A stretch of DNA of 64,000 nucleotides from a virus. The position numbers were made by a program, and so were the translations under genes. Shown one piece after another: positions 49,354-57,150 of the stretch. The stretch's first letter is position 1; every line of letters starts with the position of its first letter. The stretch spans positions 52,795 through 116,794 of IMG/VR virus record IMGVR_UViG_3300045684_000050. One strand, 5' to 3'. Below the pieces are notes generated by a model. That model was given only the letters and a program-made list of their open reading frames with translations, had not been told where the DNA came from and searched no databases.

Positions 49354-49934
49354 AATAAAACTTTTGGATCTTCAAATATAGCACATATATCAGGTTCTCC
49401 GATTCTTATAGTAAAATAATCTTCAAAATCTGGTTCATTTTTCATAGGGTCTATTATAAAGATATTTGAGCTATAATAATAGAAGAATTTATGCAGGAAT
49501 TTTGTTGATTGCTTAGACACCATTTCTGATGATGCGTTATTAAGTTTTTTTGCAGCAAATACTTCAAATACCGGATCTTTTTGAGTGATACATTTAGTGT
49601 CATGAAGTCTAATAACATCTCCTTCTTTAATTTCTATATCTTTCCATTTAAAACCTTCACCTGCTTTAATCACTACAGCGAATGGAAGTACTCTTGTTTT
49701 ATCAGCTTTTACATTTACAGCGTCTGTACTAAGGAGTGTGGTTTTGGTCCCTGTCATGTAAAAGCATACTCTCACCAAGATGTTGTTCGATGATAAAGTT
49801 AATCCCTTCAATATCTGTATTTCTCGCTCTGATAGAGATGGGCCAGACTTTAAGAGGTCCTGGAGAGAAGTTTTTTGCGGACAGTATTTCTCCTCTTGTT
49901 TCGTTTCCTTGGCTATAGTATTTTTTGAAGACAT
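49350..49934 (-). CDS. GroES/Cpn10-like co-chaperonin candidate
   Basis: The region NNILVRVCFYMTG (first strand), VLPFAVVIKAGEGFKWK, IEIKEGDVIRLHD and the late IGEPDICAIFED match the order of GroES elements: first strand, VxxVGxG, VxxGDxV and DIxAI. Phage co-chaperonins such as T4 gp31 help host GroEL fold capsid proteins. An insertion of about 50 residues before the last strand is unusual. I place the start at the ATG at 49934, giving about 205 bases of overlap with the 185-aa gene; a TTG start nearer the first strand is possible. Confidence 0.45.
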   Translation of the reverse strand: MSSKNTIAKETKQEEKYCPQKTSLQDLLKSGPSLSEREIQILKGLTLSSNNILVRVCFYMTGTKTTLLSTDAVNVKADKTRVLPFAVVIKAGEGFKWKDIEIKEGDVIRLHDTKCITQKDPVFEVFAAKKLNNASSEMVSKQSTKFLHKFFYYYSSNIFIIDPMKNEPDFEDYFTIRIGEPDICAIFEDPKVLL

Positions 49935-50286
49935 TCTTTTTAGCAAATTTTAAATAGTTTGAATAATATATTCTATGAACGGAATCATGAAGTCCTATAA
50001 ATATTTTAAAAAACTCATTAGGGCTCCAATCTTTCTTGATTCTATATTTATTAAATTGTTTATATGCTTTCTGAAGGAGTCCTTGAGACGGTTCCATTTT
50101 AACAAATCCTGGAAATTCAAAGGTAGGAAAAAATCCAGTAGTTGATATTTTCATTCCTAATATCCAAAACTGTTCAAAAGCTATTCTTATATCTTCTACT
50201 GTTCCATCCTTAAAATCTGGATCATCTTTCACTTCTTGGAAAGTTTTATCAAATATATTTGTCCATGATTTACCAGGTATCCACAT
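49729..50286 (-). CDS. Hypothetical protein (185 aa) overlapping the GroES-like gene
   Basis: No family recognised. The first 115 residues are helical and aromatic-rich (FEQFWILGMKISTTGFFPTF). The last 70 lie in the overlap with the GroES-like gene. In the overlap this frame has the more AT-rich third codon positions, as expected of genes here, so the long C-terminus is probably real. Confidence 0.48.
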   Translation of the reverse strand: MWIPGKSWTNIFDKTFQEVKDDPDFKDGTVEDIRIAFEQFWILGMKISTTGFFPTFEFPGFVKMEPSQGLLQKAYKQFNKYRIKKDWSPNEFFKIFIGLHDSVHRIYYSNYLKFAKKNVFKKYYSQGNETRGEILSAKNFSPGPLKVWPISIRARNTDIEGINFIIEQHLGESMLLHDRDQNHTP

Positions 50287-50290
50287 AATA

Positions 50291-50683
50291 TTACCATTTA
50301 CCGGTGAAGGTAACGCTAACTGTTATTTTTCTTGACTTTATCATGTTGATAATCACATCAGATACAACAATTGTATTTCTTTTAGGTGCATGTATCCATC
50401 CTTTTATTTTTAGTGACGATTTATTCACTGCCAATGTACTTTCATTCGTCACAAATTTCTCCTGGAGAATCCATTTTTTAAATTCCAAGTATTTGTCTTT
50501 GGTATTTATTTGGCCATTATCAATAATATAAAGGATAATTCCGGTAAGGCATAAGTTACCTTTTTTCCCAAGGTCACCTCCACTTGCAAACATATACCTC
50601 ATGTTCTCAATAAATAAGCTGACATACTCTTTTCTGTCATCTAATTCTATTGGTATGAGTTTAGTATCAATTACTTCTGCCAT
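50291..50683 (-). CDS. Hypothetical protein, first gene of the leftward operon (130 aa)
   Basis: No family recognised. It is a small alpha/beta protein with a helical middle (LEFKKWILQEKFV) and a C-terminal beta segment. It starts 79 bases from the divergent nuclease gene, so its promoter must lie in that shared gap. Confidence 0.45.
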   Translation of the reverse strand: MAEVIDTKLIPIELDDRKEYVSLFIENMRYMFASGGDLGKKGNLCLTGIILYIIDNGQINTKDKYLEFKKWILQEKFVTNESTLAVNKSSLKIKGWIHAPKRNTIVVSDVIINMIKSRKITVSVTFTGKW

Positions 50684-50686
50684 CCC

Positions 50687-50717
50687 TTTGATATTATTAT
50701 AAAATTAATTATTATTG
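50687..50717 (+). promoter_or_regulatory. Promoter candidate for the rightward genes
   Basis: TTTG, 19 bases, TATTATTG lies 45 bases upstream of the nuclease ATG. The -33 box is exact and the -7 box differs from TAnnTTTG at one position. On the other strand CTTG, 20 bases, TAGTATTG could serve the leftward operon. Confidence 0.4.
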
Positions 50718-50762
50718 CAATACTAAGAATTATCAACGACAATAACAAGAAATTCTTAAAAT

Positions 50763-51623
50763 ATGTATTCTAATGTTTTTTTTACAGATGCTACACATAG
50801 GTATTTTGATGATAGTGATAATAGCTATCAATCTGTATCTGCAATGATAGGAGGCAAACACGAGCCTTTTGATGAATCCATGAATATTTATTGTGCTATC
50901 AAGGAGCTATTCCCTAATAAGTTGACTAATGCTAAGAAGAAGTATGAATGGAATGATCCTAAGTTAGTTCCTTATATTATGGATGAATTAACTGTAGATG
51001 AAGTAAATAAAGTGATAAAGAAGTCTTCGGAATTTACTAATCAGTGGGATGAAATGGCAAACTTTGGGACATCAATACATGACAATTTTGAGCAGAAGGA
51101 TATATCCCGGAGGTATAAGATAAGTCCGTTTGATGGAGAGAAATATAAAGTCATTGCTCGTCCTTTTAAGGAAGGAAAGTATGATAACAAGTTAGTTTTG
51201 CCATTTGCCTTAGATGATCATCATTGCAATATATACATTCCTGAATCTGTAGTAGCTTATCATCCAAGTAAGAAAGCTGGACAAATAGATAAGCTATGGT
51301 TATACTGGACTGGCTCCAGACACATAGCTATTGTTGGAGACTACAAGACAGACAATAAAATATCTAAATATCCTATGTGGAAGAAAGAGGATGGAAAAGG
51401 AAGAAAGAAGCCGATGATGTTTTACAAGCCATTGGATTATTTCCCTGATTCCAAATACTGGTATTACACTTTAAAGATGAGTTGTTATGCCTATATGCTT
51501 GAGTATTTAGGTATTCCGGTTCATAGTATGTACTTGTGGCATTTTTATGATAAAGATAATATGAGTCAATATAATCATATACCTATTACTTATTATCGTA
51601 ACCACATAAAAAATTTATTTTGA
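50763..51623 (+). CDS. PD-(D/E)XK nuclease family protein (286 aa)
   Basis: The central region has the RecB/Cas4-like nuclease layout: KKAGQIDKLWLYW (Asp of motif II), then IAIVGDYKTDNKIS (DxK motif III), then YYTLKMSCYAYMLEYLG, which occupies the QxxxY position with Gln replaced. An upstream Glu/His-containing helix (FGTSIHDNFEQKD) is also typical. Such phage nucleases process DNA ends in recombination or replication. It is the first gene of the rightward block. Confidence 0.68.
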   Translation: MYSNVFFTDATHRYFDDSDNSYQSVSAMIGGKHEPFDESMNIYCAIKELFPNKLTNAKKKYEWNDPKLVPYIMDELTVDEVNKVIKKSSEFTNQWDEMANFGTSIHDNFEQKDISRRYKISPFDGEKYKVIARPFKEGKYDNKLVLPFALDDHHCNIYIPESVVAYHPSKKAGQIDKLWLYWTGSRHIAIVGDYKTDNKISKYPMWKKEDGKGRKKPMMFYKPLDYFPDSKYWYYTLKMSCYAYMLEYLGIPVHSMYLWHFYDKDNMSQYNHIPITYYRNHIKNLF

Positions 51624-51649
51624 AAGTATTGAATTTTAATTTATCTTTG
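51619..51649 (+). promoter_or_regulatory. Bacteroidota promoter with both boxes exact
   Basis: TTTG at 51619-51622 and TATCTTTG at 51642-51649 are 19 bases apart, an exact match to the TTTG/TAnnTTTG consensus and spacing. The start point would be near 51656, giving a leader of about 130 bases before the 488-aa gene. That leader begins at the left arm of a 12-bp inverted repeat. Confidence 0.6.
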
Positions 51650-51656
51650 GATTCAT

Positions 51657-51747
51657 GTTTCGAAGCTAGTATGATAGGAAAAAGTTAAAACGATAAGTAA
51701 AAAAAATGTATCACCTCGCTTTTTTCTATTACATGTAGCTTCGAAAC
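51657..51747. promoter_or_regulatory. 12-bp inverted repeat in the leader of the 488-aa gene
   Basis: The arms are GTTTCGAAGCTA (51657-51668) and TAGCTTCGAAAC (51736-51747), a perfect match across 67 bases. Each contains the palindrome TTCGAA. The left arm sits at the predicted transcription start, so the pair may be operator half-sites for a dimeric repressor or a long-range RNA stem. Confidence 0.5.
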
Positions 51748-51784
51748 TCTATGTACGTTTAAAAAAGGGTGGTACATTTTTTTT

Positions 51785-53251
51785 ATGAACAATAAAAGCA
51801 CACGTCTTTTCCACATTAATTCAGAACCTAGTACGGTCAAGTACTTAATAAACCAAAGTCCTAAGATGGCTTATGTTTATTATATGATGCAGTATCTTTC
51901 TGCAGGAAAGGGGTGGGTAGATAAGGATGCTGTGATAGAGGTAATTTATTCCAGGGAAGCCGGAAACATATCTAAGAGATCTATAGCTAAGTACATATCC
52001 CAAGTAGTATCTTCTCCCGTGGGTTTAGCATGTTGGTCCGGTTTAGTTAAGGGCCGTATCTCATTAACTAGCTGGAAGAATATAAAGTACCGGGATAAAG
52101 ACAATGCTCACAACGATATTTATTATTTCAATGGCAAGTATGCGAGGATATTTTGTATAAAGGCAGAAGCATTAGAGAGTTTCAAATCATTTAGATTTCA
52201 TATAATATCGGCATGTTTCAGGTATAAGCAGTTCAATAACAGGATCGCCCACAAGAAGAACATCAAGATTGCGAAGGATAGAAAGAAGCGATCATTAAGA
52301 AAGAAATCTGAGAAAATTTTATTTAGAGAGCAAGGCGGCAGACATTTTGCTACTGGACTTTCTGATATGAAATATAAATTAAGACTTAAACAAATACTTA
52401 AATTTTTAGGAAACAATAATCAGACATATCTGGTAAACGGTGCTAACAGCAATGAGCCAAGCCAAAGAGGTGGAAGCAATGATATATGGAGAGCCTTGAG
52501 CAGAGGGTTATGCATCAATATGACAAATAGATATAAAGATTTAGATTCTGATAAATTGGGTGTTTCTTTTAGACAAATGGAAAATGAGCTCAATATTTCT
52601 AGTTCTACATTACATCGATACCTTCATGGATCTGGCGTTGTTAGAGAAGAAATATTTTTCAGTTTACACCAGAAGTATACGATAGATGCTGAGATGTTAA
52701 AGAGGTTTGTTTTTTTAAATCCGGACGTAAAGTATAAGTTCAATAAAGAAACCAATAAGTTGGATTTCATTAGAACTTTACCTACAGTTTATACTGATAA
52801 AGAAGACGACCTGGTTATCATTAAGTTTAAGAGTCGTAAATCTGGATGGGATGGTGCTCAAGTTCGGTCAGTAAGACATAAGAGAGTATCGGCAGGGAAG
52901 ACTAGGAATAGTTCTACATCCAATAAACTAAAGTCATTTGATTCAACATTGATTTCTAACAAGAAGGTAAAGAAGCTTTTTGGTAGAAGTGTAAAGGTTA
53001 AGACAACTAAGGTCGCCAATTTTGAAACTGTAACTAAGAGTCACAGAAAGTCATTGAGAAACAATTCAGTAGTAACTGATATTTTATTAAATGACCTTGA
53101 GAATACTGAGGCAACTTATCCTTATCCTTTATTTACTGATTCAGTTTCAGATTGTATTTTGATTAATGAGGGTGTAAGCCTTGGCAGGCTCACACCTATT
53201 GTCCCAAAACTTTACATAACAGTTGATGCTATTTTGCATAGCCATATTTGA
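51785..53251 (+). CDS. DNA-binding protein, HTH-containing (488 aa)
   Basis: The protein is very basic, with KDRKKRSLRKKSEK near residue 170 and further Lys/Arg-rich segments in the last third. A helix-turn-helix is visible at about residues 259-280 (VSFRQMENELNISSSTLHRY). The N-terminal 120 residues may be a second winged domain. It could be a transcription regulator or a replication initiator. A promoter and inverted repeat precede it. No precise family recognised. Confidence 0.45.
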   Translation: MNNKSTRLFHINSEPSTVKYLINQSPKMAYVYYMMQYLSAGKGWVDKDAVIEVIYSREAGNISKRSIAKYISQVVSSPVGLACWSGLVKGRISLTSWKNIKYRDKDNAHNDIYYFNGKYARIFCIKAEALESFKSFRFHIISACFRYKQFNNRIAHKKNIKIAKDRKKRSLRKKSEKILFREQGGRHFATGLSDMKYKLRLKQILKFLGNNNQTYLVNGANSNEPSQRGGSNDIWRALSRGLCINMTNRYKDLDSDKLGVSFRQMENELNISSSTLHRYLHGSGVVREEIFFSLHQKYTIDAEMLKRFVFLNPDVKYKFNKETNKLDFIRTLPTVYTDKEDDLVIIKFKSRKSGWDGAQVRSVRHKRVSAGKTRNSSTSNKLKSFDSTLISNKKVKKLFGRSVKVKTTKVANFETVTKSHRKSLRNNSVVTDILLNDLENTEATYPYPLFTDSVSDCILINEGVSLGRLTPIVPKLYITVDAILHSHI

Positions 53252-53323
53252 AACACGATTTTTAATTGAAATAAAAATATTGATATGAAAAAATAAACTT
53301 CAAATTTACCACAAAACGAGGCT

Positions 53324-53433
53324 ATGCAATATGATCTGCTTTCTAAAAAACAGAAACGAGAGTTACTCGAAAAATTACTATGTTAGCCACAGCAGACAAA
53401 GAATTAGGGTTGCCATTACCAGAAAACCCATAA
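53324..53433 (+). pseudogene. Two overlapping micro-ORFs, probably one frameshifted small gene
   Basis: MQYDLLSKKQKRELLEKLLC ends at 53386; MLATADKELGLPLPENP starts at 53380 in the -1 frame and ends at 53433. Both are protein-like and would form one charged helical peptide if joined. A base lost or gained, or programmed slippage, would explain the split. The 258-base gap they lie in holds no other clear gene. Confidence 0.3.
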
Positions 53434-53509
53434 AAATAAATTTTATTGCATATGAAGTTGAGTATATGAAACATTGCGATTTGAAATACTAACTTTAAAA
53501 TTATTAGAT

Positions 53510-53830
53510 ATGTTAAAAAAAGAACAGAAACGACAAGCTATTACTAAGATTAGCAATGTTTTATATACATTATTAAGCACAGCAGCTTTAGGATTAACAC
53601 AAAGACAGACCTGGATGCTTAATTACTTACATTTACAATGGTGTGAGAACAAAGAGCGTTGGGTTTCCCCAACTGAAATAGGACAAGAATACGGTAAATG
53701 GTTACATTACGAAAATGAATTTGTACCACATAGTTATCATAGTGCAGCGGCTTCAAAACCGATAAGAGGACTTGTAGAAAAAGGTATAGTAGAACGAAAC
53801 GAGCGAGGGCTTTATCGCTATTGTGCCTAA
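53510..53830 (+). CDS. Small winged-helix-like DNA-binding candidate (106 aa)
   Basis: I chose the ATG at 53510; an upstream TTG would add 12 residues. The sequence has a helical N-terminus, then WVSPTEIGQEYGKW, SAAASKPIRGLVEKGIVERN and RGLYRYC, which read like recognition helix and wing of a MarR/ArsR-like fold. It could regulate early genes. Confidence in the function is modest. Confidence 0.5.
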   Translation: MLKKEQKRQAITKISNVLYTLLSTAALGLTQRQTWMLNYLHLQWCENKERWVSPTEIGQEYGKWLHYENEFVPHSYHSAAASKPIRGLVEKGIVERNERGLYRYCA

Positions 53831-53872
53831 AGTGTAGTATAAGATTAGTAACGGATAAATAAAACAAAAAGT

Positions 53873-54025
53873 ATGAATGACAAAAGACTTGAACAAGTGC
53901 ACGATACACTAGCATTTCTAAGAAGTGTAATTATGTGTGGTGAGCAAATGACAATTGAAGTAAAAAACGCTATTGATAATGCAATCAACAATCTTAGAGA
54001 TGTGGATAAGGACATAAATAAGTAG
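53873..54025 (+). CDS. Small helical protein (50 aa)
   Basis: A clean ATG-to-TAG frame with a predicted helical product (MNDKRLEQVHDTLAFLRSVI, later EVKNAIDNAINNLRDVDK). It follows an AT-rich leader (AATAAAACAAAAAGT) like those of neighbouring genes. No function recognised. Confidence 0.5.
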   Translation: MNDKRLEQVHDTLAFLRSVIMCGEQMTIEVKNAIDNAINNLRDVDKDINK

Positions 54026-54170
54026 TTATTAATTTTATGCGTTGTTCTATGTCTTTTATTATTGAAAAGGTATAAGGGGCAGCCATTATTAAAAACTTAA
54101 AATTAACCACGACACTTGACAGGACTATTACGCAAAACCCTTTTTATGTGCCGTTAAATATAGAAATTAA

Positions 54171-54401
54171 ATGTTCAATTTATTCGAGAAAAAAACAAAG
54201 TGGCAACCATTAATTGCTTACAACTCAAGCGGAATTGACTATATAGTTTTTATTCGAAAAGGATTAAAAACTGGAATGATTTATTTCAAAACAAAGCGTA
54301 TAACTCCGCTTTGCGTTTGTTCTTATAATTTCAATGAAACTTTGTTTGATATTAACAAACAGTTTGATAGTATGCTGTCCAATTATAAACAAAACAACTA
54401 A
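54171..54401 (+). CDS. Small hypothetical protein (76 aa)
   Basis: A short alpha/beta protein (FEKKTKWQPLIAYNSSG, then YIVFIRKGLKTGMIYFKT). No family recognised. It lies seven bases before the 194-aa gene. The 145 bases upstream hold only a 12-codon ORF and no promoter I can defend. Confidence 0.45.
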   Translation: MFNLFEKKTKWQPLIAYNSSGIDYIVFIRKGLKTGMIYFKTKRITPLCVCSYNFNETLFDINKQFDSMLSNYKQNN

Positions 54402-54407
54402 AGAATT

Positions 54408-54992
54408 ATGGCAGAAAGCAAATATGATTACATTTTATTGGATATACAGTCTTCAAAAGTTAGATCCAGACTTGATGAGTGGTTCATCAATTACCATCAA
54501 CTCATTAATTTATTATATGATCACGTAAACAAGTCATATAATGACAAGAATTATCAGCAACTTATGTTTGAGATGTTGATAGATAAAGCTGGGAAAATAG
54601 CTAATCAGCTAAACATATCTGATTTACCTGATTGCATTATAAATAATGCTGTAATATTAGTTTCCAGATTTAGAGAGGTTTTTGGATACAATTACAAAGA
54701 GGCCCCTGTAAGTGATAGAGGGTTATATACTTTGTGGGATAGTTGGTTAGTAAGAAATGATCCATCGATTATATATCAGATATCTATTCCCTGGAAAGTA
54801 ATAGATTATGGAGGAGAAGGCAACTACATATACTTAGATGTTATAGGCGAAGTGGCCGCTTCTTTTATTATAAAAAGATACATAAAAGGAGGGGCTTATC
54901 TGATACTAGATAAAGAAGGAGATTATTTCTTAATGGCCAAAAAAAGAAAAGTAACAAAAAAGTCAGACTATTACGATAAAATAAAAAAATAA
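54408..54992 (+). CDS. Hypothetical protein (194 aa)
   Basis: No family recognised. Residues 1-100 are helical; the C-terminal part is beta with WKVIDYGGEGNYIYLDVIG and a basic tail (KKRKVTKKSDYYDKIKK). No signal or membrane segment. Confidence 0.45.
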   Translation: MAESKYDYILLDIQSSKVRSRLDEWFINYHQLINLLYDHVNKSYNDKNYQQLMFEMLIDKAGKIANQLNISDLPDCIINNAVILVSRFREVFGYNYKEAPVSDRGLYTLWDSWLVRNDPSIIYQISIPWKVIDYGGEGNYIYLDVIGEVAASFIIKRYIKGGAYLILDKEGDYFLMAKKRKVTKKSDYYDKIKK

Positions 54993-55006
54993 TTTACCTT
55001 TACTAT

Positions 55007-55192
55007 ATGAAGACAAGGATAGTAAGGCATACTAATGAACAATTCTTCAATAAAGAGTTAAGTTCATTTCTAAGTGAGGGGTGGAAGGTTGTAGGTTATT
55101 CTACTTACTATCACCCTACTGAAGGAGTTTGGTACACCGCACTAATTCAGATCAATACACTTAACTGTAGAGTAAAACGATACATAGATTAA
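55007..55192 (+). CDS. DUF4177-like small protein (61 aa)
   Basis: The pattern NEQFFNKELSSFLSEGWKVV, then GYSTYYHPTE and WYTALIQ, matches small DUF4177/DUF1737-type proteins (helix, EGW, beta hairpin) common in phages and bacteria. Their biochemical role is not established. Confidence 0.5.
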   Translation: MKTRIVRHTNEQFFNKELSSFLSEGWKVVGYSTYYHPTEGVWYTALIQINTLNCRVKRYID

Positions 55193-55196
55193 CATT

Positions 55197-55406
55197 ATGG
55201 ATGATATAAAAAAAGCTATAGAAACCTTCGTAAGTTATATAGCAGTAATTATAATAGCTATATATTTGACAGCCGCATCAGAAACAATAATGATGTATAT
55301 TCTTAATGATAAATATGCTATGTTTGGACAGGGATGTTTGTTTATGTTTTTAGTCATAAAGCTAAAAGTAATAATTTCAATATTTAAAGTTGATGACAAT
55401 GGATAA
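55197..55406 (+). CDS. Small two-helix membrane protein (69 aa)
   Basis: Two hydrophobic segments (residues about 10-28 and 42-62) are joined by a short loop. The ATG lies four bases after the previous stop, and the end overlaps the next gene. No family recognised. Confidence 0.48.
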   Translation: MDDIKKAIETFVSYIAVIIIAIYLTAASETIMMYILNDKYAMFGQGCLFMFLVIKLKVIISIFKVDDNG

Positions 55407-55629
55407 TAACGAAAAAGGATTTAATGTAAATGACATAAATGTACATATACCTACCATAGAAGAAGCTGAAAAAGACACAACGGCTTTGGGCAACCTAGTT
55501 TATTTCTATGAGCCATTAGATAATGGTAACAATGCTGAGCGTTTTAGAAGGCTTCTTAAAGAATTTGCAGATAGTATGATCAGGCTGGGTTTCGAGCACA
55601 ATGCTAGGCATATTGAAAAAAAACCTTAA
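55393..55629 (+). CDS. Small acidic hypothetical protein (about 78 aa)
   Basis: Starts at 55393 or 55399 (ATG at both), overlapping the previous gene. It has an IPTIEEAEKDTTALGNL helix and a C-terminal helix RFRRLLKEFADSMIRLGF. No family recognised. Confidence 0.45.
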   Translation: MTMDNNEKGFNVNDINVHIPTIEEAEKDTTALGNLVYFYEPLDNGNNAERFRRLLKEFADSMIRLGFEHNARHIEKKP

Positions 55630-55634
55630 ATTTG
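55627..55634 (+). promoter_or_regulatory. -7-like box before the 69-aa membrane gene
   Basis: TAAATTTG matches TAnnTTTG and lies 16 bases before the ATG at 55651. No -33 box is visible at the expected spacing. Confidence 0.25.
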
Positions 55635-55650
55635 TAATTAACTAAAAAGA

Positions 55651-55860
55651 ATGATCATGTCAAAATTGCCAATTAAACAGATAGTAACGTCATTAGTTAT
55701 AGTAGGTTTAATTACTGTAGCTATCTATTTCGGAATAAAGTATACCTGGGAATTTATGGGTATAGATCCTGATTCCGGAGATGCCGTTCTTCCAGCACTT
55801 GGTGTATTCCTAGTATTAGGTCTTGCCGGATTGTTCCTTTGGAAGAAAGTAAAAGAGTAG
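55651..55860 (+). CDS. Small two-helix membrane protein (69 aa)
   Basis: Helix 1 (IVTSLVIVGLITVAIYFGI) and helix 2 (LPALGVFLVLGLAGLFLW) are separated by an acidic loop (IDPDSGDAV), with a lysine-rich C-terminus. It could be a holin-like or envelope protein, but gene context is not a lysis cassette. A strong terminator follows. Confidence 0.5.
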   Translation: MIMSKLPIKQIVTSLVIVGLITVAIYFGIKYTWEFMGIDPDSGDAVLPALGVFLVLGLAGLFLWKKVKE

Positions 55861-55884
55861 TAATTCAATTATTCCCATAATGAC

Positions 55885-55919
55885 AAACCTGGTCGATTAA
55901 TTTCTTCCAGGTTTTTTTT
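55885..55919 (+). terminator. Rho-independent terminator
   Basis: AAACCTGG (55885-55892) and CCAGGTTT (55907-55914) form an 8-bp stem with a 14-base loop, and T's run to 55919. It ends the transcript of the preceding small genes, so the next gene needs its own promoter. Confidence 0.75.
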
Positions 55920-55953
55920 CGTTAAATAATTATTTTATTTATAACAAAAGGGT

Positions 55954-55961
55954 TATATTTG
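55954..55961 (+). promoter_or_regulatory. -7 box next to the start codon, possible leaderless mRNA
   Basis: TATATTTG matches TAnnTTTG exactly. The ATG of the 185-aa gene begins five bases later, so transcription would begin at or near the start codon. The -33 region is TA-rich without a clear TTTG. Confidence 0.4.
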
Positions 55962-55965
55962 GATT

Positions 55966-56523
55966 ATGAATAAAATAAAGGAAATAAGAAGGGATTCTAG
56001 TCAACTTGTGATGATATTAACCATCAATCAACTTGTAGAAGAAATAAATAGGCTTAATATGGTATTGGAGAAGCAAAAGGTATTCATTGATACTTTGGCT
56101 ATGCCTTCAGCGAATGAATCATCACCTTACGTTGTAGCTGCTCGAAGAATAGTAGAGACTATTAAGAATGTCCACAAGCATCCATTAAAAGGTTCTATAC
56201 AAGCAAAAGAAGCAGAAGAAGAATGGAAAGAATACTTAGAAGAAACAATCCCTTATAAAGAATTGATGCATGATGATGACACTTTAAAGCCAGGAAACAA
56301 AGTAGTAACAGTTGCCAGTTTCGAACTACTTAAGAATACTTATAATCTGCCTTATCCTACTAAAGGAGATGAATTAACTATCCGTTCTGTAAGACTTCAT
56401 CACAATCACGATCTAGCTAAGAAAGGAGTACTTCTATTAGAGTTTGAAGAAATTGGTGATATATTAAAAATTTGCAATAAAACTAAAGATGGTAAACCTA
56501 ACTTTATAAAAATACGCAAATGA
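55966..56523 (+). CDS. Hypothetical protein with N-terminal coiled coil (185 aa)
   Basis: Residues 12-45 have heptad character (QLVEEINRLNMVLEKQKVF). The C-terminal 85 residues form a small beta domain (GNKVVTVASFELL, LLLEFEEIGDI). No family recognised. It follows a terminator and a -7 box and overlaps the next gene by four bases. Confidence 0.48.
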   Translation: MNKIKEIRRDSSQLVMILTINQLVEEINRLNMVLEKQKVFIDTLAMPSANESSPYVVAARRIVETIKNVHKHPLKGSIQAKEAEEEWKEYLEETIPYKELMHDDDTLKPGNKVVTVASFELLKNTYNLPYPTKGDELTIRSVRLHHNHDLAKKGVLLLEFEEIGDILKICNKTKDGKPNFIKIRK

Positions 56524-56828
56524 AAGTATACGAAATAACATGGCATGGAGGCGAACAAGATTGGTTCTGTGCTAATAGTTCAGAAGAAGCTAAAAAAATA
56601 TGTGCTAATACTACAGGAGAAGATCCTTCTTATATACCTGAGCCTAGAGAGTTAACAGATGAAGAAGCAAAAAGCTCGTTACTTATAGACATTAATGAAT
56701 ATTATGAGGAGATTCCTGAAGGAGAAGAGGAAGAAAATTTTTGTGGAGGGTATAGGATTACGATGTCAATGTATGATGCAGTACAAAAAGAACCTGGACC
56801 TGGACCTTTAGCTTCTTCTGAATTTTAA
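56520..56828 (+). CDS. Hypothetical acidic protein (102 aa)
   Basis: Starts with a ferredoxin-like strand (MKVYEITWHGGEQDWFCAN) followed by EEAKKICAN and a Glu-rich middle, then YRITMSMYDAVQKE. The pattern resembles small phage proteins of unknown role. ATGA overlap with the previous stop. Confidence 0.45.
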   Translation: MKVYEITWHGGEQDWFCANSSEEAKKICANTTGEDPSYIPEPRELTDEEAKSSLLIDINEYYEEIPEGEEEENFCGGYRITMSMYDAVQKEPGPGPLASSEF

Positions 56829-56841
56829 ACAACCTAATAAT

Positions 56842-57114
56842 ATGATTAAGAACACATTCCGCAAGCTAGTGCCTTTCTTTAATTGGTACATCATACAGCT
56901 CACACTTAATTTAATAATAGCTATATGCTGTATGATGTACACAGAAGAACTATTCAGCAACAAATCATTTCGAATATCGATAATAGCTTATTTCTTTTTA
57001 AATGCATTGCTTTATTTCTTTGATTTCGTTGTCAGCAGATTATTCCGGAAGATAAAAGATAGCCAACGATTAGCAGAGGAATTTCTCACAAACGATAACT
57101 TAAATTTAAAATAA
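56842..57114 (+). CDS. Two-helix membrane protein (90 aa)
   Basis: Two hydrophobic segments (about residues 12-34, with LTLNLIIAICCMMYT, and 46-66, with ISIIAYFFLNALLYFFDF) and a charged C-terminal tail. No family recognised. Confidence 0.48.
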   Translation: MIKNTFRKLVPFFNWYIIQLTLNLIIAICCMMYTEELFSNKSFRISIIAYFFLNALLYFFDFVVSRLFRKIKDSQRLAEEFLTNDNLNLK

Positions 57115-57150
57115 AACAGAAATACTATGAAGAGTGAGATGATAAAATGA

